Positions 9,456 through 16,597 of a DNA stretch of 64,000 bases are shown piece by piece. Source of the stretch: Prolixibacteraceae bacterium (GTDB lineage Bacteria; Bacteroidota; Bacteroidia; Bacteroidales; Prolixibacteraceae); the NCBI GenBank assembly GCA_019856515.1, contig CP082230.1, positions 4,898,001 through 4,962,000 on the forward strand, given 5' to 3'. How positions within the stretch are numbered: the first letter of the stretch is position 1; each line of letters begins with the position of its first letter. The notes under the pieces were generated by a model. The model was not told the origin of the DNA. It saw only the letters and a program-made list of their open reading frames with translations, and ran no database searches. The translations under genes were made by a program, and so were the position numbers.

Positions 9456-9695
9456 ATGAAACCGTATATTTTAAAATTTAAAGAGGCTGTTATTCCTACA
9501 CATCAGATGAAAGATGTAGATAATAATAGTTCTACAAGTAAGATGATGGGATTAGGAGTTCTAACAGAAGTTTATAATGAGAATGATGATATGGCTTTAT
9601 TTGGGAGTGAAACGAAGGTTTATAATGAGAATGATATTTGTTTAAATGGGACAGAAACCAAAACTTATAATGAGAATGATTATTTACCTTATTAG
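9456..9695 (+). CDS. Putative graspetide (omega-ester peptide) precursor with three core repeats
   Basis: A 79-residue peptide directly upstream of an ATP-grasp ligase. The N-terminus MKPYILKFKEAVIP contains PYILKFKE (residues 3-10), which aligns with the microviridin leader motif PFFARFLE that binds the ligase (match P, aromatic, aliphatic, F, E). The C-terminal half has three copies of T-x-x-Y-N-E-N-D: TEVYNEND at 37-44, TKVYNEND at 53-60 and TKTYNEND at 68-75, separated by linkers ending in G-S/T-E. Graspetide ligases join Thr/Ser hydroxyls, or Lys amines, to Glu/Asp side chains, so each repeat has a donor (Thr) and acceptors (Glu, Asp). The Thr-x-x-Tyr spacing resembles microviridin TxKY. 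Ester topology is not predictable from sequence alone. Confidence 0.75.
   Translation: MKPYILKFKEAVIPTHQMKDVDNNSSTSKMMGLGVLTEVYNENDDMALFGSETKVYNENDICLNGTETKTYNENDYLPY
9564..9692 (+). repeat. Three in-frame core repeats of the precursor
   Basis: Three coding repeats begin at codons 37, 53 and 68 (spacing 16 and 15 codons). The DNA of the repeated part (TTTATAATGAGAATGAT or TTATAATGAGAATGAT) is nearly identical among copies, while the linkers differ. This suggests recent duplication or strong selection on the core. Confidence 0.8.
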
Positions 9696-9729
9696 GTGAC
9701 TTGGGGTTACCTATAGTATAACATGTTAT
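9693..9729 (+). other. Small hairpin and palindrome between precursor and ligase
   Basis: Directly after the precursor stop, TAGGT pairs with ACCTA around a G-rich loop (9693-9713), followed by the 12-nt palindrome ATAACATGTTAT (9718-9729). Such a structure in a 69-nt gap could lower ligase expression relative to the peptide by partial termination or RNA processing. No U-tract follows, so this is tentative. Confidence 0.35.
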
Positions 9730-9764
9730 AATCGTATACAAAATATCTTATTACATAATGTATA

Positions 9765-10730
9765 GTGGAAACTAAAGTCTTACTTATTACGAATAAAGAG
9801 GATGTAACAACTAACTATGTTGAGGAAGAGCTGAAATGTAGAGAAATATCCTATTACAGGTTTAATACTGAGGAATTAACAAAATCAGTTCATTTAGATC
9901 TGGATTTATCAAATTCACAACAATACCTTTACGATGATAATTTAGAATGTTATTTTGACTTAAGAAGCTTTTCATCTGTCTATTTCAGAAGAGCTGTACT
10001 TCCTTGTTATTCAAATGAAGAACTCAGTGATGATGAATTGTTTTTTGTTAATAATGAAAACAAATACACTCTAGAAGGCATTTATAAATTATTGCGTGGA
10101 GCAAATTGGATTAGTTCTCTATTTGCTATAAGAGAAGCTGAAAATAAGATCTATCAACTAGATATAGCAAAGCGTATTGGTTTTACAATTCCTGATAGTA
10201 TTGTATCGAATAGATATAAGAGCTTGTCAATGTTTTTTAATCGGAATGATTATGATTGCATTATCAAACCGATTCATTCAGGTCGGGTTGGGTGTAGTAA
10301 TAAGTTGGGGCAAGTTTTTACAAATAAAATAGAAGATCTTGGAAACAAGGACCAGATGGAGAGCTATGTGAATTTTTTACAAAAGCATATACGGAAAAAA
10401 GGAGATATCAGGGTTACGGTAGTTGGCAATAAATTTTATAGTGTGTTTATTGACTCACAAAGAAACTTAGATTCAGAAATTGATTGGAGAAAGGATCAAG
10501 ATAAACTAATATACTCGAGACATAGTTTGCCTGATAATATTGAAACAATGTGTATTTCATTACTTGCGAAGTTAAATTTAGGTTTCGGAGCAATAGACTT
10601 TATATTAACTGAGGATGATTCCTATGTTTTTCTAGAGATCAATCCTAATGGTCAATGGGCATGGGTAGAGATGGTTGTAGGTTATAATATAAAAAGAGAA
10701 ATCGTAAATGGATTAGTTTATGGCACTTAA
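9765..10730 (+). CDS. ATP-grasp peptide ligase, MvdC/MvdD-like (graspetide synthetase)
   Basis: A 321-residue ATP-grasp enzyme predicted to phosphorylate acidic side chains of the adjacent precursor and close ester or amide links. The N-terminal domain opens LLITNKEDVTTNYVEEEL and YYRFNTEEL, as in microviridin-type ligases. In the middle, AENKIYQLDIAKRIGFTIPDS (about 125-145) is typical of this subfamily. ATP-grasp residues are visible: K168 in CIIKPIHSG, DIRVTVVG at 214-221, D278 in GAIDF, and EINPNGQW at 291-298 with the metal-binding Glu and Asn. The start is GTG at 9765; the nearby ATG at 9758 is out of frame and soon stops. No second ligase, acetyltransferase, peptidase or exporter gene is adjacent. 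Confidence 0.88.
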   Translation: METKVLLITNKEDVTTNYVEEELKCREISYYRFNTEELTKSVHLDLDLSNSQQYLYDDNLECYFDLRSFSSVYFRRAVLPCYSNEELSDDELFFVNNENKYTLEGIYKLLRGANWISSLFAIREAENKIYQLDIAKRIGFTIPDSIVSNRYKSLSMFFNRNDYDCIIKPIHSGRVGCSNKLGQVFTNKIEDLGNKDQMESYVNFLQKHIRKKGDIRVTVVGNKFYSVFIDSQRNLDSEIDWRKDQDKLIYSRHSLPDNIETMCISLLAKLNLGFGAIDFILTEDDSYVFLEINPNGQWAWVEMVVGYNIKREIVNGLVYGT

Positions 10731-11403
10731 AGATATTAGAGAGTTTTTTTGGCCCTTGTTAGACCCTCCTCATAGAGGACGTATTGAGACCGATTATATC
10801 TTAGAAGATATTAATACAGAAGATAGTGAGGAATTGAACTTTTTGTTAGATCTAGCACAAAAGCGATATCAAAGAGAAGATGATCGTCTAAAAACGGTCG
10901 AACAGAAAGCATCGTTGTTTATTGGAATTATGGGTATTGTTACAACTGTAATATTAACAACGATGACGCAGTTATCAAAAGAAGTGGCGTTTGATTCGTT
11001 TAAGATATTATCATTTGCTCTGTTGTTGATTTTTTTTATTTACTTAATACGTACGTTGAGCTTTTCAATAAAAACATTAGGAAGAGCTCGATATTATGTA
11101 GTTGATTGGAATGATATAAAGACTAATATTGGAGAGGGGTATATAAAAAAGTATATCTTACTATATTTTGAAATGGCAGAGAAGAATAAGATCGTAATAA
11201 ATGATAAAGTGAATGACATGGTTCTTGCACAAGAGAATTTTAAAAGAGCAATAGGGACTCTATTGATTTTGATTCTTTCTGTAATAGGATTCTGTATTTA
11301 TAGTCATTATGTTAATTGTACTATTGAGTTGAGTTCAGTTTTGAGAAATGGATCTTGGATTTTGTCTATTATCGCGATTGTATTTAGTTTGATAAGTAAA
11401 TAA
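10720..11403 (+). CDS. Four-TM membrane protein, partner of the RiPP cassette (function unknown)
   Basis: A 227-residue protein whose ATG overlaps the ligase gene by 11 nt, so translation is probably coupled. A soluble N-terminus leads into an amphipathic helix (LLDLAQKRYQREDDRLKTVEQKAS, about 42-65), TM1 near 65-83, TM2 95-113, a cytosolic-size linker of about 60 residues, TM3 176-195 and TM4 210-226. The pattern of a charged helix followed by KAS and a TM pair resembles the membrane part of several small uncharacterised or effector-like proteins, but I cannot name a family. Immunity, export or membrane anchoring of the peptide product are all possible. Confidence 0.7.
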   Translation: MALKDIREFFWPLLDPPHRGRIETDYILEDINTEDSEELNFLLDLAQKRYQREDDRLKTVEQKASLFIGIMGIVTTVILTTMTQLSKEVAFDSFKILSFALLLIFFIYLIRTLSFSIKTLGRARYYVVDWNDIKTNIGEGYIKKYILLYFEMAEKNKIVINDKVNDMVLAQENFKRAIGTLLILILSVIGFCIYSHYVNCTIELSSVLRNGSWILSIIAIVFSLISK

Positions 11404-11596
11404 TATTGAAAATAATCTAGTGTAGCAAACTTTTAGTTAGTATTTATCAACATTCCTCCAGTTTACTTGGTCTGAAGAACTAACTCATTTGTTTTGAACT
11501 CATATCTCAACATGCACTGAAAGTACTACAATTAATAGCCTAGTGCGAAGCGCTGGTTATAGGTATTGGATATGCAGCTTTTTTCTGGATAAAATA

Positions 11597-11693
11597 TTAA
11601 GCCACATTTTTAATATATTCTTCCTTAAACACAGTAGGCGTTCTGTAGCCTAGAGCTGAGTGTAATCTTTTCTTATTATACCATACTGGATAT
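11597..11693 (-). pseudogene. IS3-family transposase C-terminal relic
   Basis: The minus strand reads WYNKKRLHSALGYRTP, then TVFKEEYIKNVA and a stop, the usual C-terminus of an IS3-family OrfB (R-x-H-S-A-L-G-Y motif). Nothing of the upstream part of this copy is present. It lies just left of another IS3-type element and differs from it in sequence, so it is an older, separate insertion. The remaining gap from 11404 holds nothing else I recognise. Confidence 0.8.
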
Positions 11694-11716
11694 GCAACAA
11701 AATATAGGACATTAAA

Positions 11717-12535
11717 TTAAGCTACGTTTAAATAGTTTATTTTTCCGAATTCAATAGGCGTCAGATACCCCAGTGTTGCATGTCTTCTCTGTCTATTATA
11801 CCACACTTCGATAAATTCCACAATGTCCACTTTTGCCTGAAAATGTGAGTAATAGTATTTATGATCTATCATTTCAGATTTGATTATTTTAAAGAAACTT
11901 TCGGCTACCGCATTATCCCAGCAATTACCTTTACGGCTCATACTTTGAATTATTCCATTCTTAACTAACTTTTCTCTAAACTCCTTCGCTGTATATTGTA
12001 CGCCTCTATCAGAGTGAAATATCATACCTGGCCTACTTTCACGATTTGTGTTAGCCATTTGCCAAGCTTTAATAATGGTGCATTCTGTAGCCATATTACT
12101 AGACAGAGACCAATCTATTACTTTACGATCAAAAAGATCAATAACAGTAGTCAAGTAAAGCCATCCTTGATCAGTTGGTATATAAGTAATATCGGAAACC
12201 CAAACTTCCGATGGTCTAATTGGGTTAAAAGCTCTATTCAAATGGTTCTCGGATATCGAATTGGAATGATTCGAATCTGTCGTTTGGACTTTATATTTCT
12301 TATTTACAATGCTTTTGATAGACTCCTTCTTCATTATTCGCGCTACTCTATTTCTAGAGGTAACGACACCTAGGGCTTTTAATTCCGCCGTAATCTTGCG
12401 ACTACCATAGCGAGCCTTTGATTCAGTATATATTTTACGTATCGTATCCTCTTTTAAAGCAACAGTTCTTGGGCTATCACCCCTTGATAACCAGCTATAA
12501 AAACCACTTCGGCTTACTTTTAAAATACCATACAT
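11717..12535 (-). CDS. IS3-family transposase OrfB
   Basis: The integrase-fold part of the transposase. HTH-like N-terminal section (YGSRKITAELK), then the catalytic triad: D115 in VSDITYIP, D176 in HSDRGVQY and E212 in AESFFKIIKSE, with exactly 35 residues between the last two. The C-terminal RRHATLGYLTP motif is present. The open frame continues upstream of the ATG at 12535 to the slip site, as expected for an OrfAB fusion produced by -1 frameshifting. OrfB itself looks intact. Confidence 0.93.
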   Translation of the reverse strand: MYGILKVSRSGFYSWLSRGDSPRTVALKEDTIRKIYTESKARYGSRKITAELKALGVVTSRNRVARIMKKESIKSIVNKKYKVQTTDSNHSNSISENHLNRAFNPIRPSEVWVSDITYIPTDQGWLYLTTVIDLFDRKVIDWSLSSNMATECTIIKAWQMANTNRESRPGMIFHSDRGVQYTAKEFREKLVKNGIIQSMSRKGNCWDNAVAESFFKIIKSEMIDHKYYYSHFQAKVDIVEFIEVWYNRQRRHATLGYLTPIEFGKINYLNVA

Positions 12536-12567
12536 ATTCTCGACAGTAGATTCAGTCCTATACTTTT

Positions 12568-12884
12568 TTATAAACTTAAATTTGTATTGTCGTTCTTGGA
12601 GAATATGCTCACTACCTTTTTTAATATATCGCGTTCTATTTGTGTCTGGCGTAGCTCTGCTTTTAGTTTTGCGATTTCTTCTTTTCTACAGTCCGAACAG
12701 GATTGCCATTTCCTTGAAAACTATTGCTTTCATACTTCTTGTGCTCGCGAACCCATAGGCGAACCATTGTTACTTCAAGATCCATATCAGCGACTACTAA
12801 TTGTGCTGTTTTGCCACTAAAACACAAATTGATAACCATAATTTAAAATTCTTTGTCGTAACGTTTTCTTGTTTGCTTTCTCAT
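12568..12884 (-). pseudogene. IS3-family orfA, broken by a stop and a frameshift
   Basis: The expected OrfA starts MRKQTRKRYDKEF at 12884 but meets TAA where relatives would have a lysine codon. It continues in the same frame as MVINLC...TAQLVVADMDLEVTMVRLWVREHKKYES...GNGNPV, then needs a one-base shift to reach [22 protein letters not shown], the leucine-zipper end. It therefore cannot supply a normal HTH OrfA or an OrfAB fusion. Confidence 0.8.
12616..12622 (-). promoter_or_regulatory. A-AAA-AAG programmed -1 frameshift site
   Basis: In the OrfA frame the codons read TTA AAA AAG at the end of ERDILKK, giving the in-phase heptamer A AAA AAG. After a -1 slip the frame stays open ([11 protein letters not shown]...) into OrfB. 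This is the standard slip site used by IS3-family elements. Confidence 0.75.
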
Positions 12885-12916
12885 AATCTAAAGATAAGGA
12901 GCTTAATTAAATGTCC

Positions 12917-13499
12917 GATCAAATGTAGCACATCCACATTTCTGATGACACTATAATAATTACGACAATAATAGAATCTTCTCCAGTAGTTTCAGCGAGA
13001 GTAGCGTTAAGATATGTGTAATGTTTTATCTTCAACCTTTACATAGGCTGTTAGAGAAGTTGTTTTCGTAAGAGTTTGGTTAAAGATGCTGAGCTGGAGC
13101 TTTGTGTTTTTAGATGTTGTAGGTGTGTGTTGTTGTCTAAACTGTAATCTGTGTTGATCTATATTCTACTTTTATTAGAGGGAATATTGTTCTGTTTAGG
13201 ACAAAGATTCGTGTAGATTTATTCAATCTATGGCTTCATCTTTTTGCTTTTTATGTGGAATTGATATGAGTGAGTGAAAAAAAAGAGCTTTTTTTTTATT
13301 TGTTATATCAGGAAATCAAATATTTGCTTTATATTTGCACGCAGTTGTTTAAAAAGATAAAGTGCTTGTAGTCATCTGTTGTGATACTTAGGCTGTTGGA
13401 TGTCGGAGGACGAACCACATCAAACATAAGGGTTTGAGTTTTTATGATTTGTGACTTATCACTATTTTAAAACTAGTACGGAATAAAAAATTATTGACA
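12917..13499. other. Gap between the IS and the ribosomal protein cluster, with a likely rpmB promoter
   Basis: About 580 nt with no ORF of coding character. At 13330-13337, TATATTTG fits the Bacteroidota -7 element TAnnTTTG and is the probable promoter of the rpmB operon, leaving a long leader of about 155 nt. No clear TTTG at the -33 spacing was found. The leader is mixed sequence with a GC-richer part near 13395-13425; no known RNA motif recognised. Confidence 0.5.
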
Positions 13500-13742
13500 A
13501 TGTCAAAGGTTTGTCAGATAACCGGTAAAAAGGTAATGGTGGGAAACAATGTTTCTCACTCGAATAGGAAGACAAAAAGAAAGTTTTTTGTGAATCTATT
13601 CACGAAGAAGTTATTTCTTCCAGAGGAGGATCGTTGGGTCTCTCTTAAAGTATCAGCGGCAGGTTTGCGTATTATTAACAAGAAAGGGCTAGCTGCTGCA
13701 TTGAAAGATGCACAACAAAAAGGCTATATTACTAACTTTTAA
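13500..13742 (+). CDS. rpmB: 50S ribosomal protein L28
   Basis: An 80-residue large-subunit protein starting [27 protein letters not shown], the standard bacterial L28 opening, and containing [12 protein letters not shown] and the GL-A-A-L segment near the C-terminus. I chose the ATG at 13500; an upstream in-frame TTG at 13494 adds two non-conserved residues. First gene of the rpmB-rpmG-DUF4295-ftsY cluster, an order characteristic of Bacteroidota. Confidence 0.97.
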   Translation: MSKVCQITGKKVMVGNNVSHSNRKTKRKFFVNLFTKKLFLPEEDRWVSLKVSAAGLRIINKKGLAAALKDAQQKGYITNF

Positions 13743-13756
13743 TTTTAACTTAGACG

Positions 13757-13939
13757 ATGGCTAAGAAAGGTAATAGGGTTCAAGTGATTTTGGAGTGTAC
13801 TGAGCACAAAGAGAGTGGTATGCCAGGTACTTCTCGTTATATCACAACAAAGAACCGTAAGAATACTCCAGACCGTATGGAGTTGAAGAAATACAACCCG
13901 ATTTTGAAACGAGTAACTCTTCACAGAGAAATTAAATAA
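13757..13939 (+). CDS. rpmG: 50S ribosomal protein L33
   Basis: A 60-residue protein with the L33 pattern: [18 protein letters not shown], then [23 protein letters not shown] and the ending HREIK. The paired cysteines of zinc-binding L33 forms are missing (only one Cys), so this is a C-minus type. It lies 14 nt after rpmB and 8 nt before the DUF4295 gene, so it is co-transcribed with both. Confidence 0.97.
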   Translation: MAKKGNRVQVILECTEHKESGMPGTSRYITTKNRKNTPDRMELKKYNPILKRVTLHREIK

Positions 13940-13947
13940 TTTGAGGT

Positions 13948-14100
13948 ATGGCTAAAAAAGCAGTTGCATCACTTCAAAAAGGTGCTGGTAAAGGTTACGC
14001 TAAAGTAATCAAGATGGTGAAATCAGAGAAATCAGGTGCATACACTTTCTCTGAGAGTATCGTTCCTAATGAAGAAGTAAAAGATTATTTTAAGAAATAA
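13948..14100 (+). CDS. DUF4295 small basic protein of the ribosomal cluster
   Basis: A 50-residue lysine-rich protein (MAKKAVASLQKGAGKGY, then VIKMVKSEKSGAYTFSE and a VKDYFKK end) that matches DUF4295, found almost only in Bacteroidota and nearly always between rpmG and ftsY. Its constant position, size and charge suggest a ribosome-associated role, but the function is not established. It ends just upstream of a strong terminator. Confidence 0.93.
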   Translation: MAKKAVASLQKGAGKGYAKVIKMVKSEKSGAYTFSESIVPNEEVKDYFKK

Positions 14101-14130
14101 TTTTTAACTTTAACGTTAGAAAGAGATAAG

Positions 14131-14168
14131 AAAGCTTTTATCAATATTTATTGATAAGAGCTTTTTTT
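14131..14168 (+). terminator. Rho-independent terminator of the rpmB operon
   Basis: A 14-bp stem with one G-T pair (AAAGCTTTTATCAA against TTGATAAGAGCTTT), a 6-nt loop and a run of seven T. It separates the ribosomal genes from ftsY, which therefore has its own promoter. Confidence 0.88.
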
Positions 14169-14185
14169 ATATGTCAAGTATTGAA

Positions 14186-14193
14186 TATATTTG
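14186..14193 (+). promoter_or_regulatory. Likely -7 element of the ftsY promoter
   Basis: TATATTTG matches TAnnTTTG, 28 nt upstream of the ftsY ATG and directly after the previous terminator. The -33 position shows only a T-rich stretch. Confidence 0.5.
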
Positions 14194-14221
14194 TATTATA
14201 AGCATCTAAATAATTAATCTA

Positions 14222-15175
14222 ATGGGAATATTCGATTTTTTCTCAAAAAAGAAGAAAGAGAGTCTTGATCAAGGACTTGCAAAGACCAAGGAAGGCGTCT
14301 TCAAAAAACTATCTCGTGCCATTGTCGGAAAGACTACCGTAGATGATGAAGTACTCGATAATTTGGAAGAAGTTTTGATTACTTCAGATGTGGGGGTTGA
14401 GACCACATTAAAGATCATTGAGCGTATAGAGAAACGTGTTGCTGAGGATAAGTATCTTGGGACAAGTGAATTGCATGGGATTCTTCGAGATGAAATCTCC
14501 TCTCTTTTAGAGGAAAATAATTCGGATGATGCTGCTTTAGGTTTCGAATCTGAATTGCCACATAAGCCATATGTGATTATGGTTGTGGGGGTTAATGGTG
14601 TTGGAAAGACAACGACTATTGGTAAAATGGCTTATCAGTACAAGAAGGCTGGAAAGAAAGTTGTACTAGGTGCTGCGGATACTTTTAGGGCTGCTGCTAT
14701 TGATCAGTTGCAGATATGGTCTGAAAGATCGGGTGTTCCGATTGTTAAGCAACAGATGGGGTCGGATCCTGCTTCGGTTGCTTATGATACGCTTGAATCG
14801 GCTGTCAATACAGGAGCTGATGTCGTGATTATTGATACGGCAGGGCGTCTTCACAATAAGGTGAACTTAATGAACGAGTTGTCTAAAATCAAGCGAGTGA
14901 TGGATAAGGTCGTGCCAAATGCTCCTCATGAAGTGATGTTGGTTTTAGATGGATCTACAGGTCAGAATGCTTTTGAGCAGGCCAAGCAATTTACCGCAGC
15001 TACTGAAGTTACAAGTATGGCTGTAACTAAGTTGGATGGAACAGCTAAAGGGGGTGTCGTGATTGGTATTTCTGATCAATTCAAGATCCCAGTGAGATAT
15101 ATTGGTATCGGAGAGAAAATGGAAGATCTACAAGTGTTTTATCGTAATGAATTCGTGGATTCGTTGTTTGGATAA
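14222..15175 (+). CDS. ftsY: Signal recognition particle receptor FtsY
   Basis: A 317-residue SRP GTPase that receives ribosome-nascent-chain complexes from Ffh at the inner membrane. The N-terminus is short and lysine-rich (MGIFDFFSKKKKE), without the long acidic A domain of E. coli FtsY. NG domain: GVNGVGKTTT at 123-132 (G1), DTFRAAA (G2 and insertion-box region), DTAGR (G3), TKLDGTAKGG (G4 and closing loop), and the C-terminal IGIGEKMEDLQVF typical of FtsY. It has its own promoter region after the L28-L33-DUF4295 terminator. Confidence 0.97.
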   Translation: MGIFDFFSKKKKESLDQGLAKTKEGVFKKLSRAIVGKTTVDDEVLDNLEEVLITSDVGVETTLKIIERIEKRVAEDKYLGTSELHGILRDEISSLLEENNSDDAALGFESELPHKPYVIMVVGVNGVGKTTTIGKMAYQYKKAGKKVVLGAADTFRAAAIDQLQIWSERSGVPIVKQQMGSDPASVAYDTLESAVNTGADVVIIDTAGRLHNKVNLMNELSKIKRVMDKVVPNAPHEVMLVLDGSTGQNAFEQAKQFTAATEVTSMAVTKLDGTAKGGVVIGISDQFKIPVRYIGIGEKMEDLQVFYRNEFVDSLFG

Positions 15176-15458
15176 AGCATGTTTGTATTTAAGATATTTA
15201 AGAATGCTATATATCCATACTATTTTGAAAAGGTGATTAAATTGTTGCGTATATATTTTGTTTAGATGAAGTAAAAGATGGAGTCATATCGTTAGTTATG
15301 GTGATGTTTTTTTTGCAGTATAAATAAGATGGTGCGCAGTAATAGAGGTCATTTCGATATAGTATTGGTATTATAGCATTCTTTTTTTGATTGTTAAAAA
15401 ATGATTTATTTGTTTGGGCTTCGAACAATTGTAGGCAGATGTCTGTAATAAAGGTATT

Positions 15459-15998
15459 ATGAAAGAAAAAGGAATAAATAAAAGTGAGGTGGTTGCATTG
15501 CTTCAATCAGGTCACCAAGAGAGAATCTCTGAGACGATAGCTATGTTAAGAGAGCATGGTGATAGTTCGTCTCTTCCGGAGGTGATTCAGGTGTTGAATG
15601 ATACGCAAGATCCATTTGTAGTTAAGTCTATCTTGGGACTTTTGGCTGATGTGAAGAGAACAGATGCTATACCCTATATTATTGATGGAATCAAGCATGC
15701 ACCTAATGCAGAGCTGCAGCGTAATTTGGTATCTATCTGTTGGGAAAATGGCATGGATTTCTGTTCTCATATTTCATTGTTTGTTGATTTGGTGTTGAAG
15801 AGAGATTTTCTTGTTGCTTTTGAAGCTTTTACTGTGATTGAGAATATGGAGGGAGTTGTGGATGATGCGGAGAAGCAACGTTTGGTTTCCCTGATCGAGT
15901 CTCAATTGGTGGATGTTTCACCTGAGAAAGAGGGATTGTTGCTTGATCTGATTCAGATTATACCAAATATTAAACCTGCGGAATCTTACGAGTCGTAA
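15459..15998 (+). CDS. HEAT-repeat protein
   Basis: A 179-residue, all-helical, soluble protein with repeats of the HEAT type, for example SSLPEVIQVLNDTQDPFVVKSILGLLADVK and IPYIIDGIKHAPNAELQRNLVSICWE. No enzyme motif. It is probably a small protein-binding scaffold. The next gene (DUF4268) begins 3 nt after its stop, so the two should be translated from one mRNA. The 283-nt gap upstream after ftsY holds no other feature that I can support. Confidence 0.8.
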   Translation: MKEKGINKSEVVALLQSGHQERISETIAMLREHGDSSSLPEVIQVLNDTQDPFVVKSILGLLADVKRTDAIPYIIDGIKHAPNAELQRNLVSICWENGMDFCSHISLFVDLVLKRDFLVAFEAFTVIENMEGVVDDAEKQRLVSLIESQLVDVSPEKEGLLLDLIQIIPNIKPAESYES

Positions 15999-16001
15999 AG
16001 T

Positions 16002-16490
16002 ATGTATAGTAGAGACGAGAAGAGGGCTTTAGTTCAAGAGTTCTGGGATTCATTTGATGTGTATTGTGCAGCGCAAAATCGTCAGCATGGTGTTCGTGTG
16101 AAATGGATGTTAGACCAAACAGGTATTAAAGATTTAGATTTACGATTCGAGGTAGGTAGGAAGTGTTCAAGTGTTATTTTGGAGGTTACTTCACGTAATG
16201 AAGATAAGCGATTGCTTGTCTTTGAACTGTTATCACAGTATCGATTGCTTATCGAAGATGGTTTTGAGGAGCCATTGGATTGGGATCTAATATATGAGAA
16301 AGAGAATGGTCATGTGGTTTCTAGGGTATGGATATCTCTATGTGATGTGGATATTCACAAGCCGAAACATTGGGAACGAATGATGGCATTTATGTATACC
16401 AATATGTGTCTGTTGCAGGAGAATTTCTGTGATGTAAAGGATGTGTTGGAAGATAAAATACGACACTTATATGATCAAGGTCTTATATAA
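16002..16490 (+). CDS. DUF4268 domain protein
   Basis: A 162-residue protein that matches DUF4268: an aromatic N-terminal helix (FWDSFDVYCAAQ), the W-x-x-D-x-x-G-I-K-D motif (KWMLDQTGIKDLDLRFEVGRK) and a C-terminal DVLEDKIRHLY. Other DUF4268 domains sit at the C-terminus of nuclease-like proteins; this is the stand-alone form common in Bacteroidota. Function unknown. It is the last gene before a strong terminator. Confidence 0.82.
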   Translation: MYSRDEKRALVQEFWDSFDVYCAAQNRQHGVRVKWMLDQTGIKDLDLRFEVGRKCSSVILEVTSRNEDKRLLVFELLSQYRLLIEDGFEEPLDWDLIYEKENGHVVSRVWISLCDVDIHKPKHWERMMAFMYTNMCLLQENFCDVKDVLEDKIRHLYDQGLI

Positions 16491-16549
16491 TACCGATTGG
16501 AATAAATGACCTGTTGAAGATGGAAAAAGGATCATTTATGTCTTTGGAT

Positions 16550-16597
16550 ATTCCACACAGCAATATGTAGATGTATTTGCTGTGTGGAATTTTTTTG
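16550..16597. terminator. Terminator between convergent genes
   Basis: A 14-bp perfect stem (ATTCCACACAGCAA against TTGCTGTGTGGAAT) with a 13-nt loop, followed on the plus strand by seven T after the stem's end. It ends the HEAT-DUF4268 transcript and may also stop the opposing PhnA transcript. Confidence 0.85.

Larger units (their letters stand above)
11708..12916 (-). mobile_element. IS3-family insertion sequence (about 1.2 kb)
   Basis: The element is bounded by 19-bp imperfect inverted repeats: GGACATTAAATTAAGCTAC at 11708-11726 and, on the other strand at 12898-12916, GGACATTTAATTAAGCTCC (17 of 19 matching). Inside, on the minus strand, are an orfA that is broken and an intact orfB with a DD35E triad, joined by an A-AAA-AAG slip site. 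Length and layout fit the IS150-like part of the IS3 family. The outermost few bases and the target duplication could not be fixed. Confidence 0.88.

Noticed and set aside
9532..9741. 69-codon minus-strand ORF across the RiPP precursor
   Set aside because: Antisense shadow caused by the coding repeats of the precursor on the plus strand.
12587..12820. 77-codon plus-strand ORF inside the IS3 element
   Set aside because: Antisense to the broken orfA, whose fragments match known IS3 OrfA sequence.
12917..13499. Second half of an IS3 copy split by the IS insertion
   Set aside because: The relic at 11597-11693 has no matching continuation to the right of the intact element, so a nested insertion is not supported.
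15237..15506. 89-codon minus-strand ORF between ftsY and the HEAT gene
   Set aside because: Low-complexity AT-rich translation overlapping the start of the HEAT gene; no family.
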